From Ostreococcus mediterraneus (lineage: Eukaryota > Chlorophyta > Mamiellophyceae > Mamiellales > Bathycoccaceae), in the NCBI GenBank assembly GCA_012295225.1, contig WMKK01000009.1:1-64000 (forward strand): a DNA stretch of 64,000 nt. The letters are read 5' to 3'. A program made the position numbers and the translations under genes. The notes beneath the pieces are model-generated. The model was given only the letters and a program-made list of their open reading frames with translations. It made no database searches and was not told the DNA's origin. Position 1 is the first letter of the stretch. Each line of letters begins with the position of its first letter. Of this stretch, positions 49,130-58,312 are shown in pieces.

Positions 49130-50626
49130 ATGATGTCCGCACGAGGACGCGATAACGAGGTCTCGCCTACGAAAAGCGCGCAGGCGAGGGACGAAGTCGC
49201 AAACGCGTTGCGCGATGCGACGAAATCGCGCACTGCGAACGATGGGCGTGGTAGGCGTAAGAAGTTTGCGGCGGATCGTGGAGAGAAGGCGCCGGCGGCG
49301 GAGCGCGAGCGAACCATTCCTAAAGGAGAGCCTTGTGATGCGATACCGATGGATTGGACGGTGAAATCATCTGTGCGATTTACGAGCGATAGTAGCTTTC
49401 ATTGGTGTTCGTGCTTGGGGGCGGTACCTGTGTCGGAAGGACTGCGCGCGTATAGCGGAGGTTCGGCGACGCAAAGCGACGTCGACGCCGTGCTGTACAA
49501 CAAGGACGATTTAGCGTCAGCGCAGCGCGCGCTCACGAGAGCGTCGTATTCATGCGCATATCCGGCTGACGTGTTACCGAGTGAAGCGTTGGTGACGATG
49601 CGTTCGAGTGAAAGTGGGCGAGCTTGGTTGGAGCGTCGACAGTCGACATGGAGCGAGGCGCTCGTAAGTTTGTACGGCTTGCTCCGCGTCCGCCAATGCT
49701 ATGCGTTTTATGTTATTTACGAGGAAAGAACGATATTGTTTTGCGCTCCGGGTGTCGGTGGTGTTAACGATGGCGGTTATGCGGTGGTGACGAATAGTAA
49801 TATTAAAATTCGTCGAGCGCTCAACGACGCCGGAGTCGATTTTGTCAGCGCCGACGAAGAAGCAGCTGCTATTGAAAATGCCCAAAAGTTGAAAAAGCAA
49901 GTGTGGCGACCAGAGGACGAACGACGAACTTTACTGGATGACTTGGCGGGCGACGAAGTCAGCCGTGCGAATGGTAAGCACCCCATGGAATCCGCGGAGG
50001 CGACGACGATGCTCGCAAACATGGACAAACCAAGCGGGGCGCGCAGGCGCGCGGCAGACACCATTATCTGTCGAGGCGCCATAGCCGTCAGCGGATTGTT
50101 GAATGTCCTCATGGAAGCTTCTGGTGGCGATCTGGGAAGTTCAGATTTCGAAACACGAGATGTGCCCACTTTGCTTTCGCCCGTGCCGTTTGCGCATAGC
50201 TCCATGAAACCTCTGACTCTCAACGTGCAGATGAATACGACGACGCGCAAAGAAGCGAAAGATGCGAGCTCATTGTTGTCTCTCGCCTCTGGGAATGTTT
50301 CGACGAGAAGCGTGTACACGGCGGAAACGCCGCGCAATGAATTTGTACCGCCTTGGGCGTTGGCACGCATGTGCGCCGTGCTCGCCGCCAAGCAAGGTGA
50401 CATTCGTGTTTTGTGTTCCATCGTGCCGCAGACACACGGCTTGAATGTAGGTGTCCTAGCGGCGTATGACATTGCAGAACGAAACGCATCGCACACAGAG
50501 GATGTTTTGATTCGCGAATGCGCGTATTACGACGAAGTGGAGACGTCTCGAATCATGGCCCCGCCGCCGCTCGGTTCAAGCGCCATTAACAAAATCGAGT
50601 ACATGGACGGTATGTATTATGTCTAG
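49130..50626 (+). CDS. DONSON-like replication protein
   Basis: 498 aa from the tandem ATGs at 49130/49133; the frame is open to 48863 without ATG. DONSON helps load and activate the CMG helicase and protects forks. Family-like blocks are 'MDWTVKSSVRFTSDSSFHW' in the N-terminal third, then 'WLERRQSTWSEALVSLYGLL', 'RVRQCYAFYVIYEERTILFC' and 'RRALNDAGVDFVSADEE', which follow the DONSON pattern 'W..al.sLf.llr..qCpyFYvc....tvLFra.g' and 'lR..l...GI.F'. The C-terminal region has 'VPPWALARMCAVLAAKQGDI'. The N-terminus is Arg/Lys-rich and disordered. The assignment rests on pattern memory. Confidence 0.75.
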   Translation: MMSARGRDNEVSPTKSAQARDEVANALRDATKSRTANDGRGRRKKFAADRGEKAPAAERERTIPKGEPCDAIPMDWTVKSSVRFTSDSSFHWCSCLGAVPVSEGLRAYSGGSATQSDVDAVLYNKDDLASAQRALTRASYSCAYPADVLPSEALVTMRSSESGRAWLERRQSTWSEALVSLYGLLRVRQCYAFYVIYEERTILFCAPGVGGVNDGGYAVVTNSNIKIRRALNDAGVDFVSADEEAAAIENAQKLKKQVWRPEDERRTLLDDLAGDEVSRANGKHPMESAEATTMLANMDKPSGARRRAADTIICRGAIAVSGLLNVLMEASGGDLGSSDFETRDVPTLLSPVPFAHSSMKPLTLNVQMNTTTRKEAKDASSLLSLASGNVSTRSVYTAETPRNEFVPPWALARMCAVLAAKQGDIRVLCSIVPQTHGLNVGVLAAYDIAERNASHTEDVLIRECAYYDEVETSRIMAPPPLGSSAINKIEYMDGMYYV

Positions 50627-50770
50627 AGCGCGCGTCTTCATTGCGCGCACACTTGTGAATATTATTTCATTAGCCCTTGATCACTATCACAAACCTTGTG
50701 ACGAGGAATACAAAAATTCTACAAATAAACGCAAAAAGCAACCGTCGCGTCTTCGCCCTCCCCGATGCGT

Positions 50771-51238
50771 TCACCCCGCCATGACTTCGTCTTCATCATC
50801 AACAACTAAATCCTCCTCATCACCATCTATGTCACCAACGTTGCCGCCGCTACCGCCGCCACTTTTGACTAATTCCGCACGCTGTCGCTCGAGTTCCTTG
50901 ATTTGGTTTGTCAAACTCTTGCGTTCGTCAGACTTTCCAAAATTTTTCTTTGCAATCTTCGACCGCTTTGACTTTAGATCGGCGATGCGTTCTCGCAACT
51001 CTCGCTTACGCGCGGTAAGATTACTCTGCTTCATGCGTCCACTCGATATGTTGGCGTGGTTGACGTCACCGCCATCATCCGCGACGGCGCCATCCATGAC
51101 GATGTCCCCAGCCGCCAGCGCACCGCTCACGTGTTTCACCGCCGCCGCATGTTGTTGCCGTCGTTTCTTCTTATCCGCCGCCTTTTTGCGTTTGGTTTTC
51201 AGATGCTTCAATTGCGCTTTCGTCCGCGCAACCTTCAT
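50771..51238 (-). CDS. Hypothetical small basic coiled-coil protein
   Basis: 155 aa from ATG 51238. Lys/Arg-rich at the N-terminus ('KHLKTKRKKAADKKKRRQQH'), with a coiled coil at about residues 70-125 ('RKRELRERIADLKSKRSKIA', 'LTNQIKELERQRAELV') and an acidic tail ('DGDEEDLVVDDEDEVMAG'). The composition suggests a nucleolar or ribosome-assembly factor. Not recognised. It is convergent with the DONSON-like gene. Confidence 0.7.
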   Translation of the reverse strand: MKVARTKAQLKHLKTKRKKAADKKKRRQQHAAAVKHVSGALAAGDIVMDGAVADDGGDVNHANISSGRMKQSNLTARKRELRERIADLKSKRSKIAKKNFGKSDERKSLTNQIKELERQRAELVKSGGGSGGNVGDIDGDEEDLVVDDEDEVMAG

Positions 51239-51386
51239 CGCGTCGTCGTCGTCGTCGTGTGCGTTGTGAGGCTCCCGCGCGCGAACAGTGGTGTTTTACA
51301 AAGAGAACAATTGCGAGTTACAACCCGAGCTATGGCTAGAATTTTGTGTGATTTATACATGGATGCCGATGATTGAGACATATATA

Positions 51387-52835
51387 TCAGTCTTCAATCT
51401 CGGACACGAGCTTTGTTTTGAACGTATCCACCGGGTAGACTTGCCCGTGCTCTTCGCGCGCGCACGAGGCGTCGCTCGTCAATTTTCGATAGTGGTCGTA
51501 AATGGCCATGGTGCTCATGATGTTTTCTTCAGAAGGGCACGAACATTCGATCGGTTTCTGTGGTGATCCCATATTTGCGGTGTTTGGAATGTGGAAGTCG
51601 ATGAAGTGCATGTATCCTTTGGTGTATTCGTTGATCGCACGCTTTGAGCCACCAAACATGTTGGCTATGACGGAGATGCGATGAATGTCGTCGCACGTCC
51701 CGAACGCCGGTCGCGGCTTGGCCAACGCGGCGACATCCTTGCCTACGACTGGAGAGTCCAAGTACGAGTCGTCGTCGTCGACATCATTGTCTTCAGCATC
51801 CGTTGCGGCATTCGCAGCCACGGAACCTTGAAACTCGTTGCGATAGCAATTTAACATCATCTTGTCCTCTGACGCCTCGCGACGCAACGTTTCGTGCAGC
51901 CACTTAAACGGCGGGAACCCGACGCGCTCGCGATAATATTCCGGAGCACCAATGCTCATGCAAAAGCTATACGCGGTGTGATCAGGGCACTGCAACAAAC
52001 CAATATCGGCATCGAGCCAAAAATATCGCTTGGATCGTAAATCCTTAAACGACTCTGAGCCTTCAATTTCGTTGGCCATTTCGTTGACGAGCGGCACCTT
52101 GTTAATCCACACGCGTTTAAACTGCTCAACCCCACACTCCGTCATGTTGGTATACGTCAAATGCTCTCGAGGTTTCACCACGCACCTCACAGCACCTCGA
52201 CCAAATTGATTCGGAACTGATTCACCGCGTATAACACGCCCGCGCGCGTACGCCGACATCGCATCTTCGCACGCCCCCGCCGAGTCCCGCATGAATACGA
52301 CATTCATCCCAAACACCCCAGCCGCGCAACTCGTCCTACCAATCCCTAATACATAATACTCCAACGCATGGTGCTGTTCCTCACTCGGCGGTGACGCCCA
52401 GAACCCATCAATCCACGTGATATCGCGTAATTTCGCCAACGCTTGCGCAGAAAACGCGCGCGCGCGCGCCTCGAGCTCGTCGGCAAACACATGACACGGC
52501 GCTAAATCAATCTCATACCCCAACGACGACGTCATCGTCATCCCTCGCCAGTGCGTGTGCGGCACCGCACCGGCGGCGCCGAGCGACGCCACATCGCGTC
52601 TCGACGACGACGACGACGACGACGACGCAAAGACGACGACCGCGACCGCGAGCGCGATCGAAGCCACCCAGAGCGCCATCGCCACGGCTTTCACTCGCGA
52701 CGTCGCCGTTGACGACGTCGACGACGACGACGGCGACGCATCGGCGTCGTCGGACGTCGAACGCGATCGCGGCGGCATGAGTAAGGCGTGGTGTTCGCCG
52801 ACGGCGCCCGTCGACGACGGCATCGCGGCGCGCAT
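51387..52835 (-). CDS. Type II membrane protein, possible Golgi glycosyltransferase
   Basis: 482 aa from ATG 52835 (a second ATG lies at 52823). A Ser-rich cytosolic tail of about 45 residues is followed by one signal-anchor helix ('AVAMALWVASIALAVAVVVF'), a Ser stem and a lumenal domain of about 390 residues with at least ten Cys. The block 'RVWINKVPLVNEMANEIEGS' followed by 'RSKRYFWLDADIGLLQCP' resembles HtrL/YibB-like or other glycosyltransferase-like proteins with a 'W-x-D-A-D' site that could bind a metal-nucleotide sugar; this is tentative. One potential N-glycosylation site is in 'YTNMTEC'. It shares an 11-base start-to-start interval with a pyruvyl transferase gene. Confidence 0.75.
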   Translation of the reverse strand: MRAAMPSSTGAVGEHHALLMPPRSRSTSDDADASPSSSSTSSTATSRVKAVAMALWVASIALAVAVVVFASSSSSSSSRRDVASLGAAGAVPHTHWRGMTMTSSLGYEIDLAPCHVFADELEARARAFSAQALAKLRDITWIDGFWASPPSEEQHHALEYYVLGIGRTSCAAGVFGMNVVFMRDSAGACEDAMSAYARGRVIRGESVPNQFGRGAVRCVVKPREHLTYTNMTECGVEQFKRVWINKVPLVNEMANEIEGSESFKDLRSKRYFWLDADIGLLQCPDHTAYSFCMSIGAPEYYRERVGFPPFKWLHETLRREASEDKMMLNCYRNEFQGSVAANAATDAEDNDVDDDDSYLDSPVVGKDVAALAKPRPAFGTCDDIHRISVIANMFGGSKRAINEYTKGYMHFIDFHIPNTANMGSPQKPIECSCPSEENIMSTMAIYDHYRKLTSDASCAREEHGQVYPVDTFKTKLVSEIED

Positions 52836-52846
52836 TGACGCGCGAC
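52836..52846. promoter_or_regulatory. 11-bp start-to-start interval between two secretory-pathway genes
   Basis: The ATGs at 52835 (minus) and 52847 (plus) lie 11 bases apart. If transcription starts upstream of each ATG, the two transcripts must overlap in antisense, or true starts are further inside (52823 minus, 52865 plus). Confidence 0.5.
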
Positions 52847-54025
52847 ATGGGTGTTCACGAGTGCATGATTTCTAAACCCTACACGCCGGAGCCGTTCCGG
52901 GCGCGCCGCGACGACGTCACACGCGCGCGCATGCGCCTCGCGCACGCGTCGAGCGCGATGAACGCGAGCGATGAACGCGATGAGTTGCTCGGTGACGCGC
53001 GATCGCACGATCGCGCGCCGTCGTGGGCGTGGAAAGTTGCGATCGGGGTGGCGTGTGCGCTCGCGGTGATGCATGGTGTTGGCGCATCGTTACCGGCGTC
53101 GAGCGCGTCGACGTCGATGACGAGCGAGAGATCGACATCCAGGGCGGCGATTGGGAAGTCGTTTAAGTGTGAGGTGATGTTTAAGCCCGAGTTTGCTGGG
53201 TTTCGTATATGTAATTCGCAATGGAGCAACGCTGGAGACTTGCTCGGCGAGCCAATCGTGCGAGAGATGTTGGAGCGGCGATTTGAGTGCGACGCGTATG
53301 CGTTTATTACGCATCGCACGAAGAGTAAAGGATCGAATTGTTTGTGGAGCGTGGGGAGTGTGATGCAATTCGTGCATAGCGGGGATGTGGTTTGGGGATT
53401 GGGGGTGTGGCACGCGGAGGAGTACGCGGCGGGGCGTTTGGGGACGCCGCTCGATTTTGAAGTGCGAGGCGTACGCGGGCCCGAAACCGCGCATTTGCTC
53501 GATAAGGTGCACGGCACCATTGTACCGTCGATTGGTGATCCTGGAATTTTAGTCAGCGAGTTTTTCCCGGAAATCAAAGCCACGGCGGAGCATAAATGTT
53601 TGATTAGGCACGTCTCTGGGGACAAAACCGTCGCTCCCGAGGGTGTGAAGAGCTTCACGCCCGGCGACTTTGGATCGAATTGGCGCTTGTTTGTCGAGGA
53701 GGTCGCGCGATGCTCGCACGTGTATTCGAGTTCTTTACACGGCTTAATCGTCGCCGACTCGTTCGGCATCCCAGCTCGATGGTTCTTCCCCGAAGATCAA
53801 GAAGTCGTCGCGGCGCAGAGCGACTTCAAATACCGCGACTGGCTCGAAATGAGCGGACGCTCGGAAGAATTTCTTCGACCGCGTCACAACATTGACTCCA
53901 TGCTCGATGAATCCTCCTACGCACCGCCATTATCACAAGAAAAACGTCGCGAGATCATCAACAAGCTCGTGACGTCGTTCCCATTCGACATGTTCACCAC
54001 CGTCGAAGTCGGTTCGGACGACTGA
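52847..54025 (+). CDS. Polysaccharide pyruvyl transferase family protein, type II membrane
   Basis: 392 aa from ATG 52847; ATG 52865 is a close alternative. A cytosolic tail of about 60 residues, then one membrane anchor ('WAWKVAIGVACALAVMHGVG'), then the enzyme domain. Pyruvyl transferases add a ketal pyruvate from phosphoenolpyruvate to sugars. Family motifs: 'SNAGDLLGEPIVREML' near the start, 'GLGVWHAEEY', 'FEVRGVRGPETAHLL', 'SIGDPGIL', and the terminal 'HVYSSSLHGLIVADSFGIPA'. Bacteria use these in exopolysaccharide synthesis; fission yeast Pvg1 is a Golgi example. The Golgi-type topology suggests decoration of scales or glycoproteins. It may have been gained from bacteria long ago, but base composition is like its neighbours. 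Confidence 0.88.
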   Translation: MGVHECMISKPYTPEPFRARRDDVTRARMRLAHASSAMNASDERDELLGDARSHDRAPSWAWKVAIGVACALAVMHGVGASLPASSASTSMTSERSTSRAAIGKSFKCEVMFKPEFAGFRICNSQWSNAGDLLGEPIVREMLERRFECDAYAFITHRTKSKGSNCLWSVGSVMQFVHSGDVVWGLGVWHAEEYAAGRLGTPLDFEVRGVRGPETAHLLDKVHGTIVPSIGDPGILVSEFFPEIKATAEHKCLIRHVSGDKTVAPEGVKSFTPGDFGSNWRLFVEEVARCSHVYSSSLHGLIVADSFGIPARWFFPEDQEVVAAQSDFKYRDWLEMSGRSEEFLRPRHNIDSMLDESSYAPPLSQEKRREIINKLVTSFPFDMFTTVEVGSDD

Positions 54026-54595
54026 GGCGCATTCGGCCGCCGACGGCGTCTGGCGACTCCACTCGGTGACAGTCGCTCCGCCGCTCGCCTCACCCGCTCG
54101 CCGCCTCTCGCATTGTCTCTCGTTGTCGATCGCGTACGCTACGAGTACGCGTCATATTTATTTACACACTATATACCATGCACCATGTAATTATATACTT
54201 TGTCGAAACTCGCGTCCCGAGCGCGTCGTGTGGATAAGAACCCAAGTTGCCCGTGACCGATCGTCACTTCTCGACTTTTCGGTGCGTCCGCGCGCGCGTG
54301 CGTCGTTGCGTACACGTACGATGATGTGTTGACGGCATCTTCCTTGTCGTCGTCCTCTTCTTCTTCTTCTTCTTCTTCTTCTTCTTCGTCGTCGTCCTCG
54401 TCGTCGGTCGCGTGGTTGTGGATAAAGTCATCGCGCGATCGGGACTTGGCGTGATCGTCGTTCGCCCGCGCGCATCGGCGTCGCATCGCGCCGTGCATGA
54501 CGCGCATAATACTGACGCGCGTGTTTTCTTCGTCTCTCGCGTTCGCGTCGTCGCAGAGGACCAACACGCGCTTAACCTAAGCCCTTACATTCATC
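54026..54595. other. Intergenic region upstream of FBPase, with CTT repeat
   Basis: 570 bases, the longest gap in the window. AT-rich at about 54150-54200 (ATTTATTTACACACTATATACC), with a (CTT)n run at 54354-54388 and (CGT)n around it. A minus-strand frame (54169-54567) would encode an Asp/Glu-rich product but lacks other support. Probably holds the FBPase promoter. Confidence 0.45.
54354..54388. repeat. (CTT)n microsatellite
   Basis: About eleven CTT units in the gap before the FBPase gene, flanked by CGT units. Confidence 0.9.
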
Positions 54596-55723
54596 ATGTC
54601 CGCGTTTGCAGCCAAGGCGCCGACCCGGGCGTTGGCGAAAACCGTCGCTCCGCGTCGCGCGGCGAAGAGCGTCAAGGCGACGCGAGGCGTTGTGGCCAAG
54701 GCTGGTGGTCTCGGTACGCCTTTCACGACGTGGATTCTTCAACAAGAAATGGAGGAGAACATTGATGGTGAATTGGCTGTCGTGTTGTCGTCCATTTCCT
54801 TGGCGTGCAAGCAAATCGCGAGCTTGGTGCAACGCGCCGGGATTGCCGGTATGACTGGTTTGGCGGGTGAGACTAACGTTCAAGGTGAAGACCAAAAGAA
54901 GCTTGATGTGATCTCTAACGATGTTTTCTGCGATGTCTTGCGCCAAACTGGCCGTACGGGTGTTATCGCGTCTGAAGAAGAGGATGTCCCGGTTGCGGTT
55001 GAGGAAACCTTTGGCGGCAACTACGTCGTTGTTTTTGACCCGCTCGATGGTTCTTCCAACATCGATGCCGCTGTGTCCACTGGTTCTATCTGGGGTATCT
55101 ACGAGTCTGACTCCACGTGCATCCCGGATTTCAGCTCTGAAGATGCGGCCAAGATTGAAGAAAAGTGCGTCATGAACGTGTGCCAACCGGGTAACAACTT
55201 GTTGTGCGCTGGCTACTGCATGTACTCCTCGTCCACCATCTTGGTGTTGACCATCGGCCAAGGCGTGTATGGGTTCACCCTTGACCCGACGGTTGGTGAA
55301 TTCATCATGTCCCACGAAAAGATCCAAGTCCCGAAGAGTGGTAAGATTTACTCGTTCAACGAAGGTAACTACGCCATGTGGACCGATGGCTTGAAGAAGT
55401 ACATGGACTCCCTCAAGACTGGCGGTAAGGACGGCGGCAAGCCGTACAGCGCCCGTTACATCGGTTCTCTCGTTGGTGATTTCCACAGAACCATCTTGTA
55501 CGGTGGCATCTACGGTTACCCGGGTGACGCCAAGAACCCGAACGGTAAGCTCCGCTTGTTGTACGAGTGCGCGCCGATGTCTTTCATTGCCGAACAAGCT
55601 GGCGGTGCGGGCTCTGACGGTAAGGGCCGCATCCTTGACATCATGCCCACCAAGGTTCACCAACGCGTGCCGTTCTTCACCGGCTCCGTGGGTGAAGTCG
55701 AATACCTTGAGTCGTTCATGTAA
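54596..55723 (+). CDS. FBP: Chloroplast fructose-1,6-bisphosphatase
   Basis: 375 aa from ATG 54596. Calvin-cycle enzyme that hydrolyses fructose 1,6-bisphosphate. A transit peptide of about 36 residues precedes 'GTPFTTWILQQEM'. Metal and substrate sites: 'ASEEEDVPVAV', 'VVFDPLDGSSNIDAAVSTGS', 'SFNEGNYAMW', 'YIGSLVGDFHRTILYGG', 'YECAPMSFIAEQAGG'. The regulatory loop specific to the redox-regulated plastid form is present: Cys in 'STCIPDF', then 'EEKCVMNVCQPG', equivalent to the three cysteines that thioredoxin f reduces in light. Strong codon bias (GGT, AAC, TCC, AAG) indicates high expression. Confidence 0.97.
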   Translation: MSAFAAKAPTRALAKTVAPRRAAKSVKATRGVVAKAGGLGTPFTTWILQQEMEENIDGELAVVLSSISLACKQIASLVQRAGIAGMTGLAGETNVQGEDQKKLDVISNDVFCDVLRQTGRTGVIASEEEDVPVAVEETFGGNYVVVFDPLDGSSNIDAAVSTGSIWGIYESDSTCIPDFSSEDAAKIEEKCVMNVCQPGNNLLCAGYCMYSSSTILVLTIGQGVYGFTLDPTVGEFIMSHEKIQVPKSGKIYSFNEGNYAMWTDGLKKYMDSLKTGGKDGGKPYSARYIGSLVGDFHRTILYGGIYGYPGDAKNPNGKLRLLYECAPMSFIAEQAGGAGSDGKGRILDIMPTKVHQRVPFFTGSVGEVEYLESFM

Positions 55724-55903
55724 ATCTTTGAGAGGACGCGAGAAGGATTTTCCGCTAGTCGAACGTGATAACAATATTATTTTTTGAATATCCACGTTAA
55801 AACATTGATATTGAAGACGACCTCTGTAACGATCTCCGAACGCGCTCGCAAACCAAGTAGCGGCGACGATTAAACACACGTTATGATTGATTTAATACAA
55901 ATA

Positions 55904-57016
55904 TTAATTCTTCGCTATGGTAGTGGCGCGCTTGATGGCGCGCTTGATGGCGTCGCGGTCCAAAGACGTAACGACGTGAATTTCTTGCACCGCACGGCCC
56001 GCGCGCGCAAGTAAGTTGTAACCATCCTCCACGAAAACATTCGTGAGCCAAAGCTCCAAGTCTTGGCTCACCACGCGTTGTTCCATGGCTTGGCGACCCG
56101 GAATGACGGCTTCGATGCCCTCCTCCTTTAACAGCGAGCTACAGATATCCGGTAAGCCCGGCAAAGGAATTTCGCTTAAATCATCCTCATCCATGCTCGG
56201 TTCGGGCATCGTCACCGGCATGATTGTCTCAAGTGTTTCCATTAACGGATCTGCTTGCGTTTGCTTGATGCTGAAGTTGATGCGGCCAGTGTCAGAGTTG
56301 ACTTCTAACACCTTGACGGATTCGCGTTGCCCAACCCGCACGGCGTCTCTCGGATGGCTAATTCTATTCCAAGAGATCTCCGAGATGTGCACCAAACCCT
56401 CAAGACCAGACGCAGGGCCTTGTCCATCAACAACCTCGACGAATGCCCCAAAATCACTCAAAGAAGTCACAACAACCTCCACGCGCGTGCCGATCGGTAA
56501 CTTTTCCTTTGCCCCTTCTTGCAACAACGCCCTTTCGCTCACAACGATTTTTTTCGGCGTCACATCCATCAACTTCACATCAATCAATTTACCAATCTGA
56601 GCCTCCAAGATCTTCGTCTCATCCATCTCCTGCGCGTTCCCTTGCGCATTCAAATCACCCTTTAATCGACTCGAACGCATCTGACTCTTGGGTAAAAACG
56701 CGCGAAACTTGCCCTTTTGCGCCCTGAGCACCAAACCACCCCGGTTCACGACTTCAACCTTCCCCGTCAGCGTCCCTCCGCTCGCCATAATAGCATCCAA
56801 CGCCTTCTTAATCTCCCCTTCGCGCGCCGCGCTGTCCTCCTTCTTCTTCTCATCCGCACCGTCGCCATCCGACGCGCCGACCCCAGCCATCATGACCGTC
56901 ATCCTCGTCGGCGCTCCAACGTGTCGCGCGCACCGCCTCAGCGCGCCGCCATCGCCGCGCGCCACCGCGCTCGAGCGCACCATCGTCATCGTCATCGTCC
57001 TCACCGCGCCGTCCAT
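55904..57016 (-). CDS. Plastid S1 RNA-binding-domain protein
   Basis: 370 aa from ATG 57016. The first 45 residues look like a transit peptide. Two S1 domains follow: the first (about residues 75-165) starts 'GGTLTGKVEVVNRGGLVLRA', the second (about 175-260) is the clearest with 'GTRVEVVVTSLSDFGAFVEV', 'GLEGLVHISEISWNRISHP' and 'VKVLEVNSDTGRINFSIKQT'. The C-terminal 100 residues include 'LPGLPDICSSLLKEEGI' and a final 'YNLLARAGRAVQEIHVVTSL'. This layout resembles plant plastid S1-domain proteins such as PDE338-type factors acting in chloroplast RNA metabolism and translation, rather than ribosomal S1 itself. Confidence 0.83.
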   Translation of the reverse strand: MDGAVRTMTMTMVRSSAVARGDGGALRRCARHVGAPTRMTVMMAGVGASDGDGADEKKKEDSAAREGEIKKALDAIMASGGTLTGKVEVVNRGGLVLRAQKGKFRAFLPKSQMRSSRLKGDLNAQGNAQEMDETKILEAQIGKLIDVKLMDVTPKKIVVSERALLQEGAKEKLPIGTRVEVVVTSLSDFGAFVEVVDGQGPASGLEGLVHISEISWNRISHPRDAVRVGQRESVKVLEVNSDTGRINFSIKQTQADPLMETLETIMPVTMPEPSMDEDDLSEIPLPGLPDICSSLLKEEGIEAVIPGRQAMEQRVVSQDLELWLTNVFVEDGYNLLARAGRAVQEIHVVTSLDRDAIKRAIKRATTIAKN

Positions 57017-57161
57017 CGTCGTCCCGTCGTCGTCGTCGCGCTGCGTCCGTGAAAACGCGTCGCGATGTGGTGCGAACGCGTGACGTCATCAGCGCCTCGG
57101 GGCGTTGCTTTTTGCCTCGTGCGCGCGACATTTGGAGGCGCGGCGTCGCGTCGCGCGGCGC

Positions 57162-58118
57162 ATGGCGCCCAACGTGGCGACCGAGGTGGTGAAGTCGGCG
57201 AATTCTATCGCGGCGTTGCGCGCGATTGAATCGGCGCGCGGCGAGGAGGCGTTGTTTATCGACCCATGGGCGGAGGCGTTGAGCGGTCGAATCGGTGTCG
57301 GTGCGACTGGGACGTCGGCTGTGGCGTCTGGTGCGACGTCGTCGTCGTCGATCGCGAGCGGTGGTAAGGGGAGAGGGGATAAAGGCCGGATCGCCATACG
57401 AACGAAATTCTTCGATGACGCCGTGGTGGAGGCGTTGAGGCGAGCGCACGAGGCGGAGCCGTCGCGCGAAAAGCACGTCGTCTTCTTGGGCGCGGGTTTT
57501 GACACGCGCGCGTGGCGTCTTCGCGCGCCGAGCGATGCGTGTAAAGCGCTGACGACCGTGTTTGAAGTCGATGTCGAGAGTGTATTGCGGGAAAAGCGCG
57601 AAAAGATGGGTGATCCACCGCTTTCGCTGTGTCGCGGGCGAGCCGAGGCGTACGCGGACATCGAACGAGACGACTGGTTGGCAAAACTCGAGCGCGTCGG
57701 GTTCACGTCGGGTGATGCTCACGTGATTTGGGTGTTCGAAGGGTTGCTGTATTATCTTGCGCCGCGCGTGGTGCGACGCGTAATCGCCACTGCGGCCAAA
57801 GTCTCCACGCCAGGCGGCTCGACGCTCATCGCGTCTGTCGTCAACCGAGCGAGCGTCCGACGCGCGAAATCCGCCCCTTGGCGTACGAAATTCCGCCGCG
57901 CGTTCAAACTCGAACCAACACCAGCAAAAGCGCAGTGGAAATCATGGTGCGATGCGCCGGAATCGTACTTTCGCCCATGGCGAACGCAAACCGCCGCTCA
58001 ACTCGGCGACCCAAACTGTTCGTTCGGCCGATGGTCAGGCGACGCGCCGCCCGCTCGCGCATCCCCGCGCGCTCGAGACCCCATCCCGCGCACGTACTAC
58101 GTCATCGCGCACTTATAA
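57162..58118 (+). CDS. SAM-dependent methyltransferase, leucine carboxyl methyltransferase (LCMT/TIGR00027) family
   Basis: 318 aa from ATG 57162. Family pattern: 'NSIAALRAIESARGEEALFI' with 'DPWAEAL' near the N-terminus, 'IAIRTKFFDDAVVEAL', the SAM-binding 'HVVFLGAGFDTRAWRLRAP', an acidic strand 'TVFEVDVESVLREKREKM' and 'HVIWVFEGLLYYL'. Members related to LCMT1 methylate the PP2A C-terminus; the TIGR00027 branch, which this resembles more by its 'DPWAEAL' opening, methylates unknown small molecules and is common in bacteria and algae. The substrate is not inferable. Confidence 0.88.
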   Translation: MAPNVATEVVKSANSIAALRAIESARGEEALFIDPWAEALSGRIGVGATGTSAVASGATSSSSIASGGKGRGDKGRIAIRTKFFDDAVVEALRRAHEAEPSREKHVVFLGAGFDTRAWRLRAPSDACKALTTVFEVDVESVLREKREKMGDPPLSLCRGRAEAYADIERDDWLAKLERVGFTSGDAHVIWVFEGLLYYLAPRVVRRVIATAAKVSTPGGSTLIASVVNRASVRRAKSAPWRTKFRRAFKLEPTPAKAQWKSWCDAPESYFRPWRTQTAAQLGDPNCSFGRWSGDAPPARASPRARDPIPRTYYVIAHL

Positions 58119-58312
58119 TTAAGTCTTCTCTTAGCACGGCACCGTTCGCGGTTGTAAAATCATGTATCTTTACGCATCAGTAAGACGACGGTTCAGCGGA
58201 CGCGAAATTGCGCCTTGTCAACACCCTCGATTGGCGCGGCATTCTTCGGCGCACCGTACGCCGTCGTTGCCTCACTCACGCCGTCTCACGCACAGCACGC
58301 GTAAAGTACACA

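Noticed and set aside
54169-54567. Minus-strand acidic frame of 132 codons
   Set aside because: Driven by the CTT/GAA microsatellite, starts with a non-ATG codon and has no recognisable domain; treated as intergenic.
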